From positions 1 through 64,000 of the forward strand of contig JAJDXQ010000046.1 of assembly GCA_022823185.1 (NCBI GenBank): DNA of 64,000 bases. Reading direction: 5' to 3'. The stretch comes from Caldilineaceae bacterium. GTDB taxonomy: Bacteria > Chloroflexota > Anaerolineae > Caldilineales > Caldilineaceae. Shown in pieces: positions 17,402 through 26,400 of this stretch (position 1 is the first letter of the stretch; each line of letters opens with the position of its first letter). The notes under the pieces were generated by a model. The model was not told the origin of the DNA, did no database searches, and worked only from the letters and a program-made list of their open reading frames with translations. The translations under genes and the position numbers were made by a program.

Positions 17402-18283
17402 TTACTTGTTGGCCGCTTCCCATCCTTCACGCCCCACCTGGAGGGCAAAATCTGCGATACGGCCAGGGATGTTGACACCTGTTGGCTGCACGCTGTTCCG
17501 GAACTCCATCGTGTAGTTCACCTCGTTGACGAGAAGCCCGCGATCAGGGTCCTCCAGAACGTCGATCGCCACACACCCGCCCCCGACCGCCCTGGCCGCG
17601 CGCACGCAAAGATCATTCAGTTCAGGCGTTACAGGACAAACAGAAGCCTGCCCGCCGCGGGCCGTATTGGTAATCCAATGGGCAGAGTCTCTGTAGATGG
17701 CGCAAACCGTCTCGCTGCCGATGGTAAAGGCCCTGATATCCCGTCCCGGTTTTTCAATATACTCCTGGATGTAGAAGATGCTGTGGTGGTACGTACCCAG
17801 CACTTCTTTGTGTTCGAGTACGGTCTCAGCGGCCTCGCGATCGTTTATTTTACTCAACAGCCGGCCCCACGATCCGATTGACGGCTTCATCACGACAGGA
17901 TAGCCCAGCTCTTCCATTGCTTCCAGGGCTCCGTCCGTGGTAAAGGCGACCAGCGTACGAGGTGATGGAATGTCTGCCGCGGTCAGAGCGCTCGTCGTCT
18001 GAAGCTTATCGCCGCAAACGTCGGCTACTTGCACCGAGTTGACCGTAGGAATGCCGCGGTCGTTGAGTATGCGTAAGCTGACCAGCGCTCGCCCGTGATG
18101 GATACATCGTTCCACAATGACATCGTATTCCTCGTAACGCGCGGTCAACTCTTCCCCGCCTGTGATATCGAAGATCAGCTTGCGATCGTCAAGCAGGTCG
18201 AATTCCGCGCCTCTCTGAGAGAATTCCTCGAACAGCAGCTTCTCTTCGGCGCGCACGCGGCTGTAAAGTATGCCTACCCGCAT
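17402..18283 (-). CDS. lysX: LysW-dependent alpha-aminoadipate ligase
   Basis: This is an ATP-grasp (RimK-like) ligase of 293 residues that joins alpha-aminoadipate by its amino group to the C-terminal Glu of LysW, protecting it through lysine synthesis. The sequence opens with MRVGILYSRVRAEEKLL. It contains the ATP-binding strand and loop VMKPSIGSWGRLLSKI (about 126-141), a Glu-rich nucleotide site YIQEYIEKPGRDIRAF (about 170-185), and the Mg-binding end GLLVNEVNYTMEFRNS (about 252-267). The frame is open upstream, but this ATG, 5 bases after the lysW stop with GGGGGAATAGGA before it, is where the family begins. It is tightly coupled to lysW. Confidence 0.92.
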   Translation of the reverse strand: MRVGILYSRVRAEEKLLFEEFSQRGAEFDLLDDRKLIFDITGGEELTARYEEYDVIVERCIHHGRALVSLRILNDRGIPTVNSVQVADVCGDKLQTTSALTAADIPSPRTLVAFTTDGALEAMEELGYPVVMKPSIGSWGRLLSKINDREAAETVLEHKEVLGTYHHSIFYIQEYIEKPGRDIRAFTIGSETVCAIYRDSAHWITNTARGGQASVCPVTPELNDLCVRAARAVGGGCVAIDVLEDPDRGLLVNEVNYTMEFRNSVQPTGVNIPGRIADFALQVGREGWEAANK

Positions 18284-18288
18284 AGGTC

Positions 18289-18474
18289 CTATTCCCCCCA
18301 GTCTTCGTCCTCTTCCGGCGCCAGCTCGAGCGCGACGGGGTCGATCGTGAGAACCTCCAAGTCCACCCCGCACTCGCCGCACTGGACGATTTCGTTCTCC
18401 ATCACATCACTGAGCTCCACATCGCCGAAGCATTCCGGACACTCGGCCACAGCGGTAACAGTTTGTACAGCCAT
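18289..18474 (-). CDS. lysW: LysW amino-group carrier protein
   Basis: A very small acidic carrier protein (61 residues) whose C-terminal Glu is ligated to alpha-aminoadipate; the chain then carries the intermediate between LysX, LysZ, LysY, LysJ and LysK. It has the zinc-binding CPECFGDVEL and QCGECGVDLEV motifs and the diagnostic C terminus EEDEDWGE. The ATG (18472-18474) has AGGAG 8 bases upstream; a longer frame exists but lacks support. It lies between the Nudix gene and lysX. Confidence 0.95.
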   Translation of the reverse strand: MAVQTVTAVAECPECFGDVELSDVMENEIVQCGECGVDLEVLTIDPVALELAPEEDEDWGE

Positions 18475-18547
18475 TCCACTTCTCCTGATGCTTGATGAAT
18501 TCGTGATTACCAACGACTATCGTGTACCAATTCCTACTGATGGCTCT

Positions 18548-19009
18548 TCACCAGCGCGCCGCCACCGCCACTCCCCCGGCGACATATTCGGCAATCCGTC
18601 TGCGCGTGCCGGGCGAAGTCCCATCAGGAAGATCTTCGAGCGCGAAACAAGCGACGCATTCGATTTCGCTGCTGCTTCCTTTACGCCAGGTAAAGTCTTC
18701 GCACAAAAAAACAGTGATGTGATCGCTTTTTCCTTCAAAGAAACTGCTGTAAACGCCGAACAGTCGCATGCTGCGCAGCTCGGCCCCAGCCTCCTCGGCA
18801 GCCTCTCGCCGAACGGCCTCCTGCAGGGATTCGCCAGCCTGCACACCACCGCCCGGAAGAAACCACCCCTCCAGATATGTGTGTCTGACCAGCAGGACCT
18901 TCCCGTCCTCAACCGCCAGCAGCCTTACACCGACAGTCAGTTTTCCAGTCAGATTCCAATACAGCCGCTGGCAACGGCGCAGGAATCTCGCAAAAAAAGG
19001 CGCCCGCAC
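18548..19009 (-). CDS. Nudix hydrolase
   Basis: A 153-residue Nudix protein. The box GGGVQAGESLQEAVRREAAE (about 53-72), continuing EAG, matches Gx5Ex7REUxEExGU, so it should hydrolyse a nucleoside diphosphate linked to another moiety. The N terminus is basic and hydrophobic (RAPFFARFLRRCQRLYW), seen in several Nudix proteins that may touch membranes. The apparent start is GTG 19007-19009 with a weak ribosome binding site. Its place between the homoaconitase small subunit and lysW is unexpected. No step of the lysine pathway needs a Nudix enzyme, so it may be a housekeeping passenger or cleave an aberrant nucleotide product. Confidence 0.88.
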   Translation of the reverse strand: MRAPFFARFLRRCQRLYWNLTGKLTVGVRLLAVEDGKVLLVRHTYLEGWFLPGGGVQAGESLQEAVRREAAEEAGAELRSMRLFGVYSSFFEGKSDHITVFLCEDFTWRKGSSSEIECVACFALEDLPDGTSPGTRRRIAEYVAGGVAVAARW

Positions 19010-19062
19010 GGCTTCAAACCCACTTTCAGCCTTCTGGGCAGCTTTGCGCCGCCACAGAAGCG

Positions 19063-19599
19063 CTACGAAGTCGATGCGAGTCGCCGTTTAACCTGCTCAA
19101 CTAAACCCCCTGCCTCCAGGATTTCCTGTACTGTTTCGCTCAGAGCCGGAAACCTGAAGCAGCCGGATTCGCACTCGATTGCCAACCGCTCCAGGTTGAC
19201 AGAAACGATTTCCTGTTGCTGGATCGCCTGCGCGGCTTCCGGGCAAACGATTGCGAGCAGGCCGTTGTTGATGGCGTTGCGGTAAAAGATGCGCGCAAAA
19301 CTCTCGGCAATAACCGCGCCGACACCGTTGTAAACCAGACACGTCGCGGCCTGTTCCCGGCTGGAGCCGCAGCCAAAGTTTCGTCCCCCTACGATTATGT
19401 CGCCGTCGCGTACGCCGGATGCGAAGGCAGGATCCAAGTCTTCCAGCGCATGGCTTGCGATTTCGTCCGGTCCCTTGGCGGTATATGTGTATTTGCCTGG
19501 AAACAGGACGTCGGTATTTACATTGTCGCCATATTTCCAGGCCCTGCCCCGAATCACGATTCTGCCTCCTGTCGAGGTAATGGTTTGCGCCGAAGCCAT
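19063..19599 (-). CDS. lysU: Homoaconitase small subunit
   Basis: The swivel-domain subunit of an aconitase-family hydratase, 178 residues, pairing with the product of 19645-21003 to convert homocitrate to homoisocitrate. Typical features are GDNVNTDVLFPGKYTY (about 24-39), where the loop after NTD governs substrate choice, GGRNFGCGSSREQA (about 71-84), and ESFARIFYRNAINNGL (about 98-113). The GKYTY loop and the neighbouring homocitrate synthase favour homoaconitase over isopropylmalate isomerase, but the same pair might also serve leucine synthesis because no leuCD is seen beside leuA. The ATG has AGGA upstream. Confidence 0.85.
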   Translation of the reverse strand: MASAQTITSTGGRIVIRGRAWKYGDNVNTDVLFPGKYTYTAKGPDEIASHALEDLDPAFASGVRDGDIIVGGRNFGCGSSREQAATCLVYNGVGAVIAESFARIFYRNAINNGLLAIVCPEAAQAIQQQEIVSVNLERLAIECESGCFRFPALSETVQEILEAGGLVEQVKRRLASTS

Positions 19600-19644
19600 C
19601 GGTCCTGAACTCTTTGCGGCCGCACAAATTCCTGACAGCGATTC

Positions 19645-21003
19645 TCACACGAGGTCCCTGGGATCAGCGATTCTGCCGGCAACCGCCGATGCCGCCACAA
19701 CCGCCGGATTCGCCAAATATATCTCGGCGTCAGTTGTGCCCATGCGTCCTCGGAAGTTTCGATTTGCGCTTGAAATCGTCACTTCACCCGATGCCGGCAC
19801 GCCCATGTGGTTGCCCATGCAAGGTCCACACCCTGGCGTCCCGATGACGGCCCCTGCCGCAACAAGCGCCTGAATGTAGCCCCGTTCCATGCCTTCCTGC
19901 AACACCAGGCTGGAAGCGGGGATCACCAGCAACCGAGTTCCTGCCGCGACCTGGCGGCCCCGCACAACCTCTGCGGCCTGGGCAATATCTTCAAGCCGCC
20001 CGTTTGTGCAGGTGCCGATAAACGCCTGCTGAATCTTAGTCCCAGCCACGGCAGACAGCGGCGCGACGTTGTCGACTGTGTGCGGGCACGAAACCGCCGG
20101 CTCCAGCTCGTCCGCTTGGTAACGGTACGTTGCGCTGTAAGCGGCTCCCTCATCGGGAAAGAGCTGAGCAGTTTCAGCCCTCAGGGAGGATCGGCCCGAG
20201 CGGCCAGCAGCCTCACTCCTCGCCGCCCGCCTATCCAAGGCGGCATTCAGATAGGCTTGGGTTCTGCAGTCCGGCCTGATGTAGGAAGACTTTGCTCCGA
20301 ACTCGGCCATCATGTTGGCAAGGGCCATGCGAGAGTCAACGCTCATGGCTTCAATGCCGCTGCCGCAGAGCTCAACCGATGCGTACAGTCCGCCATCGGC
20401 TCCCCAATCGCCGATGATGCGCAGCGCGAAGTCTTTGGCGGTTACACCCAGTGGCAGGTCACCTTCCAAGACGATAAGAACCGAATCCGGCACACGTAAC
20501 CACAGTTCACCCGTTGCCCAGAGCGCGGCAACTTCGCTGCGGCCAATGCCCGCGCCGAACGCGCCCAGCCAGCCAAAATGCGGCGTGTGGCTATCAGCCC
20601 CTAATATGACCTGCCCCGGCAGGACCAGCGCTTCTTCGCTGAGGACCTGATGACAGATCCCCCTTCCCACCTCGAAGAAATTGCCGATCCCCTGTTCCCG
20701 AACGAACTCGCGAATCTCTGCGTGATTCTGCGCGTGTCTTGTGGTCGGCGCGGGAACCGCATGATCCAGCGTGATCGCCAGCTTTTCCGGAGCTGCTACG
20801 CGTTTCTGCCCGAACTGCAGCCAGATCTCACGAATGGCTGCCGTGTTGTCGTGGCTCAATACCAGGTCGGGCCGCACGTCCACCACTTCCCCAACCTCGA
20901 CCCTTTCACAGCCGGCAGCTCGGGCAAGCGCTTTCTGGGCAAATGTCATTGCCTCTGTGCCGCTGGTGTTCGTCCGCCCCGCAGAATGTTGCGACGATTC
21001 CAC
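19645..21003 (-). CDS. lysT: Homoaconitase large subunit
   Basis: The catalytic iron-sulfur subunit of the homoaconitase/isopropylmalate isomerase family, 452 residues. The N-terminal MTFAQKALARAAG is typical. It has the substrate segment DHAVPAPTTRHAQNH, the loop GADSHTPHFGWLGAFGAGIG (about 137-156), and three cluster Cys: one in FIGTCTNGRLEDI (about 333) and two in GTPGCGPCMGNHMG (about 394-400). The chosen GTG start has GGAGAAG about 8 bases upstream, 20 bases after the hcs stop; the ATG 18 codons later (20949) is an alternative. It follows homocitrate synthase, which points to the lysine pathway. Confidence 0.88.
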   Translation of the reverse strand: MESSQHSAGRTNTSGTEAMTFAQKALARAAGCERVEVGEVVDVRPDLVLSHDNTAAIREIWLQFGQKRVAAPEKLAITLDHAVPAPTTRHAQNHAEIREFVREQGIGNFFEVGRGICHQVLSEEALVLPGQVILGADSHTPHFGWLGAFGAGIGRSEVAALWATGELWLRVPDSVLIVLEGDLPLGVTAKDFALRIIGDWGADGGLYASVELCGSGIEAMSVDSRMALANMMAEFGAKSSYIRPDCRTQAYLNAALDRRAARSEAAGRSGRSSLRAETAQLFPDEGAAYSATYRYQADELEPAVSCPHTVDNVAPLSAVAGTKIQQAFIGTCTNGRLEDIAQAAEVVRGRQVAAGTRLLVIPASSLVLQEGMERGYIQALVAAGAVIGTPGCGPCMGNHMGVPASGEVTISSANRNFRGRMGTTDAEIYLANPAVVAASAVAGRIADPRDLV

Positions 21004-21023
21004 TTGGTTCTTCTCCGTTCCCT

Positions 21024-22181
21024 TTACGCCGGTGGGGGCGCAACTGTCACCGCCCGGCTGTGGTACTCACGCAGCAACACATCCACGTCATCCAGGCTCA
21101 GTTTGCGCTGGTCTGCCTCCACCTTGATGTGCGCGGTCACCTCTTTCACCTGCGGGTCTGTCAGGTCCAGTTGTAGCTGCTCGGCGCGTTGTTTGACGGC
21201 GTTCCAGCCGGTGAGCCGGTGCGCGATGTGCAGATAGCGAGTCAGGCCGAAGTCCTCAGGATCCAGAATCTCATACGTGTCCGGGTTATTCAGGATCGCC
21301 TTGGCATGAATCCCCGCCTTGTGGGTGAAAGCCGTATAGCCGGTGATGTAATTGTTGAAGGGCACGTCAACGCCCACAATTTCAGCGACGAGGTTCTCAA
21401 CCTCCCGCAACATCGGGAGATTGTACTTTGCGCGAATGACGTCGGGGCTATGCGCGTACATGCGCGCCACCAGCCCGCCCAGCGGCGTAATGCCGTTCCG
21501 TTCGCCTATGCCGAGGACCGAGGTATCCACATGGGTGGCGCCCGCGGCCAGGGCGCAATAGGAGTTTGCGATTGCGCAGCCGGTATCGTTGTGGCCGTGA
21601 AATTCGATGTCGCAGGAAACGACACCGCGCAGCGTCCGCACCAGGTCATGCACCTGGAGAGGGTCGGCAATGCCAACTGTGTCCGCGATGCCCACTCTGT
21701 CCACGCCGATCTGATCTACTTCGCGGTACACGGTGAGGAGGTCGACAAGATCGCTGCGGAATGAGTCCTCGCTGCTGAAGCGGACCTCCAGGCCCTGGCT
21801 CTTGATAAACTCGATCACTTTCACGGCGCTGTCGATGATTTCCCGGATCGACTTGCCGTGAGAAAACTCGCGCAGATAGCTGCTTGTTCCGAACAGCACA
21901 TCGATACCGTCGACACCAGTATCGACCGCGAGGCGGGCATCGTCCAGATGGCAGCGCGTATGGGTGAGCAGCTTTGCGCGCAGACCAAGGCCGGCGATAC
22001 GGGCGCAGTCTGCCCGGCTCTGCGGGCTGGCCGCCGGCGAAGTCAACTCCAGGTATTCGACGCCGAATGCATCCAGCAACCGGGCGATCTCGTCCTTCTG
22101 TCCGCTGTCGAAGAAGGCATTGGCAAACTGTTCTCCTTCTCTCAAGGTCGATTCGATTATGGCAAACTTTTCAAGACTCAT
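21024..22181 (-). CDS. hcs: Homocitrate synthase
   Basis: The first enzyme of lysine synthesis by the alpha-aminoadipate route, condensing acetyl-CoA with 2-oxoglutarate. The 385 residues form a DRE-TIM barrel: ESTLREGEQFANAFF (about 10-24), EFHGHNDTGCAIANSY (about 198-213) and the lid motif ITGYTAFTHKAGIHAKA (about 283-299). There is no LeuA regulatory domain; the C terminus ends with a short LSLDDVDVLL segment. It differs from LeuA at 1991-3763 in the FANAFF, TSP and lid residues. It has GGAGAG 6 bases before its ATG. It is the first structural gene after the lysine attenuator (22212-22465), so lysyl-tRNA supply probably controls the whole cluster. Confidence 0.93.
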   Translation of the reverse strand: MSLEKFAIIESTLREGEQFANAFFDSGQKDEIARLLDAFGVEYLELTSPAASPQSRADCARIAGLGLRAKLLTHTRCHLDDARLAVDTGVDGIDVLFGTSSYLREFSHGKSIREIIDSAVKVIEFIKSQGLEVRFSSEDSFRSDLVDLLTVYREVDQIGVDRVGIADTVGIADPLQVHDLVRTLRGVVSCDIEFHGHNDTGCAIANSYCALAAGATHVDTSVLGIGERNGITPLGGLVARMYAHSPDVIRAKYNLPMLREVENLVAEIVGVDVPFNNYITGYTAFTHKAGIHAKAILNNPDTYEILDPEDFGLTRYLHIAHRLTGWNAVKQRAEQLQLDLTDPQVKEVTAHIKVEADQRKLSLDDVDVLLREYHSRAVTVAPPPA

Positions 22182-22211
22182 ACTGGCTCTCCGGACGATC
22201 TTTTAGACAAC

Positions 22212-22288
22212 AAAAAACCGGTCCATCCTGTCTGGAATGGCCGGTCGCAACTGTTGCAACATCTGAGCAGGCGCAAACATCAGACAGG
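22212..22288 (-). terminator. lys attenuator: terminator and competing antiterminator arm
   Basis: On the minus strand ACCGGCCATTCC pairs with GGATGGACCGGT (22245 down to 22217) as blocks of 5, 3 and 3 bp with two bulges, followed directly by a T run (to 22212). CCTGTCTG (22281-22288), right after the leader-peptide stop, is an exact 8-base complement of CAGACAGG (22227-22234), which covers the loop and part of the terminator stem. CCTGTCTG can instead close a small hairpin with CAGAC (about 22292-22296). So there are three mutually exclusive pairings ending in a T-tract, upstream of hcs. Read by eye; not folded computationally. Confidence 0.8.
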
Positions 22289-22387
22289 TCAGTCTGGATT
22301 CGGCTTCTTGCTCTTTATGCAGTGCAACTGGGACGATCCTTCGAACGTTCTCATCGGCTGGTTATGTTTGTGTAGCAAACCTGACAT
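22289..22387 (-). CDS. lys leader peptide (attenuator)
   Basis: A 32-codon ORF between the promoter and the terminator of the hcs leader. Four codons are Lys, three of them in the run Ile-Lys-Ser-Lys-Lys near the end (AAG codons at 22313-22315, 22307-22309 and 22304-22306). The TGA (22289-22291) directly abuts the antiterminator arm. A ribosome stalled at the Lys codons would mask CAGAC and free CCTGTCTG for antitermination; one that reaches the stop would mask CCTGTCTG and allow termination. The ATG (22385-22387) follows GCGGGAAAA, a modest ribosome binding site. An in-frame ATG at 22354 is an alternative; the one at 22438 lies in the promoter and cannot be used. Confidence 0.72.
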   Translation of the reverse strand: MSGLLHKHNQPMRTFEGSSQLHCIKSKKPNPD

Positions 22388-22436
22388 TTTTCCCGCTGCG
22401 CTCAGGTCTATCCCTCTTGATGTACAGCAAGTCACC

Positions 22437-22465
22437 ATAATACTGAAGCAGTGCGCCAATGTCAA
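22437..22465 (-). promoter_or_regulatory. Near-consensus sigma-70 promoter of the lysine operon
   Basis: On the minus strand a perfect -35 TTGACA (22460-22465) is followed after exactly 17 bases by TATTAT (22437-22442), five of six consensus positions. Transcription should start near 22430, giving a leader of about 250 bases before hcs. Confidence 0.85.
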
Positions 22466-23390
22466 ATCTGATGATGCCGAGGAATGTGGTCAGCTTTCAC
22501 ACCTCAAACACTTCGTCAATCACAAAACACGGTTCTTCGCGCCCCTTCGAGTGACTTCGCGGCCATTCGGAATATCTCCGCGGCCCATGTAGGTGGTCGC
22601 GAGCAGCCCAGATTTTGTGCTGTTAGGAGAATAGGCTGCAGGAATCAGTGTAACGAGCCAAAAGTAGCCTGAAACGCGCTCCCCACTTTGGCGTCTTCTG
22701 AAACGATGCGCTTCAGAAGGTAGCCTGGTTCCCAGTCAATGCGTTGCTCTTCAATTCTGTTGCCTTTGGAACCATGCTGGGCAGAACGGATGCAGCTGGC
22801 ACGGAAATCTGAAGCCTCGGGGACTTTCTTACCGGAACCGGACCACCGGGAAGGGACAACGCCTACTCTGTTCCTATATGCTTAATCATAGTGGTGAGTG
22901 GAAGATTACCAGGCAAAAGGTCATTCCAGGTGACGTGCAACAGACTTCGTCCCGTGGTGATAACGGTGTGCGCAGTCTTCCTGCTGGCTCAGAGGGGGGT
23001 AACGAGGTAAGAGCAGGGCGGTCGATGAAGGCAAATGTCGCCAACCGACCATCAGAAATACCATGAGTTCCGGAAGACGCGCCGCGCAGGCATGAGCAGT
23101 CCGAGCAGGTCGCCAAAGGGCGAGGCGAAACTGTCTCCGTTTCGGTCATCGAGATAAGGCGATGTTGAACGGGTCGACAATGCAAGATAGACAACGTTTC
23201 TACGACAGGGCTACGTAGGGGTTCCGCCTATTTCTCGCCAGCGACAAAATCTCATCAGAAAGGCGCCGTGGCGAGGGTCTTGCAGAAGGGAAATCGGGGC
23301 CAAATTACTCTGGTCGTGAGCCACTTCAGGGGAGGGTACTGCCTTAGCATGAAAGGCGTTTTGCAGCGCCTGGCCCGATGGCCATATTGC
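22466..23390. other. Intergenic region between the lysine operon and the giant secreted protein
   Basis: This stretch of about 925 bases lies between two divergent promoters. No open frame here has a credible ribosome binding site or family resemblance. I looked for tRNA, riboswitch and repeat features and saw nothing I can support. Its length is unusual for this compact window. Confidence 0.5.
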
Positions 23391-23419
23391 TTGACACTGC
23401 CATTGGGGATAACTAGAAT
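23391..23419 (+). promoter_or_regulatory. Near-consensus sigma-70 promoter of the giant secreted protein
   Basis: TTGACA (23391-23396), a 17-base spacer, then TAGAAT (23414-23419), five of six at the -10. The start point near 23426 leaves a leader of about 50 bases before the TTG start of the 2525-residue protein. Confidence 0.85.
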
Positions 23420-23474
23420 TTTTGCTGAGACACGTGCGACAAGATTCAATCTGCAAATCGGGACAAAGTGAAAA

Positions 23475-26400
23475 TTGGACCGTTTTAGGCGAGGAACAGA
23501 GGGGTTCCAGAAACGGAAAGAGTTTCTGATCGGGTCACTGATCGGGTTCTGTGTCGTGCTGCTTGCTCTGCTTGCCGCTGTCGTGGCTCCGCAGCCCCGC
23601 GCGGCCCTGGCGCAAAGCGACCCGCGTGTGGTCATTTCTGTGGGTGACAGCACAATGATTCAGGGTCAAATGACATGGGTCCATGCCGCATTTTACAATA
23701 TGCCCCAAAATCCCGAAAACGAAAAAGAATTCGGCAATATCTCCTTTCGGTACTATTTTGAGCGCAACTCAGACGGCTCCTGGACCAACGCAGACAGTTG
23801 CACAGAGGATTTGGTCGGCAGTAACCTGTACATCACCACATGGTGGAGATCGCCCTGGGAACACGGGGCAAGCAGCTTTGCCCTTTCCACGACCTGCCCC
23901 GTCGGCAGCTACAGGTTGCGGGTAAGCGTTACAAACAGAGACGACAATACCGAACTTGTCTCCGGCACCCACGATTTTACGGTAAGCTTAGGCCCGTCTG
24001 TGACTGTCGACATGCCGACTGGGCCCTACTACCGCGGTACGTCTTTCAATCCTACGATCAAGTTCAATGACCTTGTCCAAGGCGCCGACTACACCTACAG
24101 CGCCTATCTGATGGCCAGGAACCCCGCTAACTACGCAGAAATATGCGAAGGAACAGGGCTGGAGAGAAACAAGACTTTCGCGCTTAACAATGCCTCAGGA
24201 AACCCGGTGCAGAAGACGGTTACCGTTACCGACAACTGCCCCAGAAATGAATATACCCTGAAGGTCAAAATAAAGGACTCCGACGACCGGGAGCGAGGCT
24301 CGAAAGACGTCGATTTCGAAGTCGAAACGGACCCCAACGCCACACCGTCAGTAGGTGTCACCATGTCCGAATCGTCTCCAGTCGCTCCCGGCACCGAGTT
24401 CGACGTCATCTTCAGTTTCTACGACATACAACATGGCAAGTCGATTAGGCATCTCGAAACGATGAAGGACAGAACCACAAATCAGCCCGTAGGTCGTAGT
24501 GCCTGCGGCGGTGGCCTTGTGGGATGGGGGCAGGACGTTCAATCTACTTTTAACAGCAATCCCCTTGTGATAGAAATTACGATTCCCTCCGACTGTCCAG
24601 CCGGAGACTACAGAGTCGCGAGCCAGATTCAGGACTCGTCAGGCAGTGAAATTGTTTCCGGCTCGATCGACTTCGTTATTGGCTATCCTGACCTGACGCC
24701 TACTGCGCCAACCATTTCAAGCTATACGGCAAAACAGAATGCGCCCTTCAGCCAGCAACTGCCCGCCGGGAGCGGCGGCGACGGAACGCTTAGGTACGAA
24801 GCAACACCGTTGCCCGCCGGTCTGAGCTTCATTACATCAACCCGCACGATTGAGGGCACGCCGACAGGCACAGGAACAACCTCTGTGCGATACACCGTCA
24901 CAGACAGTGACGGCGATTCGGATCACGTTGATTTCAACATCACGGTTGATCCGGATTTGACTCCCACGGCGCCAAGCATTACCGGATATACGGCGAAACA
25001 GCATGTGCCATTCAGCCAGCAACTGCCAGCGGGGAGCGGTGGAGACGGAACGCTGACGTACGAAGCAACACCCCTGCCCGCCGGTCTGAGCTTCATCGCT
25101 ACGACTCGCACGATTACGGGCACGCCGTCAGGCACAGGAACAACGACTGTTCGATACACGGTCACCGATAGCGACAGCGATTCGGCTCACTTTGATTTCG
25201 ACATCACGGTCAACGCTGATCTGACACCAACCGCGCCAAGCGTTCCCGGTTATACGGCGAAGCAGAATTCGCTATTCACGCAGCAACTGCCAGAAGGGAG
25301 CGGTGGAGACGGAACGCTAACGTACGAAGCAACACCCCTGCCCGCCGGTCTGAGCTTCATCGCTACAACTCGCACGATTACGGGCACGCCGTCAGGCACA
25401 GGAACAACGACTGTTCGATACACGGTCACCGATAGCGACAGCGATTCGGCTCACGTTGATTTCGACATCACGGTCAACGCTGATCTGACACCAACCGCGC
25501 CAAGCGTTCCCGGTTATACGGCGAAGCAGAATTCGCTATTCACGCAGCAACTGCCTGTTGGAACAGGAGGAGACGGGAATCTGACCTACTCGGTTACGGG
25601 ACTGCCGGACGGCCTCATCTTCATCGCGGCAACGCGTACGATCACCGGTACGCCCACTACCGTACAAGCCCCCGTTGTTACCTATACGGTGCGAGACAGT
25701 GACAACGACGACTCGAGCACGACATTTACAATCACAGTCGCAGCCGACCTGATGCCGACACTATCCACGATTTCAGGCTATACGGTCAGGGTTGGGTCGC
25801 CGTTCAGTGAGGTTCTGCCGGCGGCGACAGGTGGCGATACGCCTTTGGAATACTCCGTCACCGGACTTCCGGAGGGTCTCGAATTTGTCGAAGCGACGCG
25901 CACGATTACGGGTACGCCCACGACCGAGGAAGCACCCACGGTGACCTATAGGGTAGAAGACAACGACGGCGACGACTCGAGCACGACATTTACAATCACA
26001 GTCGCAGCCGACCTGATGCCGACACTGTCCACGATTTCAGGCTATACGGCCAGGGTTGGGTCGCCGTTCAGTGAGGTTCTGCCGGCGGCGACAGGTGGGG
26101 ATACGCCGTTGGAATACTCAGCTACAGGACTACCGGACGGCCTCACTTTTACTGAAGCGACGCGTACGATCGCGGGGACGCCAACAACCGTGGAATCTCC
26201 AGACGTAACATACACAGTGCGCGACGACGACGGCGACGAGGCGAGTAAGTCCTTCACGATAGCTGTCGCAGCCGACCTGAAGCCGACGCTGTCCACGATA
26301 TCAGGCTATACGGCCAGGGTCGGGTCGCCGTTCAGTGAGGTACTGCCGGCGGCGACAGGGGGTGACACGCCGCTGGAATACTCAGCTACAGGACTACCGG

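Noticed and set aside
18284..18382. Longer lysX beginning inside lysW
   Set aside because: The extra 33 residues are Arg/Gly-rich read-through of lysW in another frame; the ATG at 18283 is spaced 5 bases after lysW.
22212..22430. T-box or lysine riboswitch in the hcs leader
   Set aside because: GGATGGACCGG looks faintly like a T-box, but it is on the 3' side of the terminator and lacks the UGGNACC spacing. The conserved lysine riboswitch core is not present.
22878..23194. Short open frames on both strands in the gap before the giant gene
   Set aside because: No ribosome binding sites and no family resemblance, and the two strands overlap each other.
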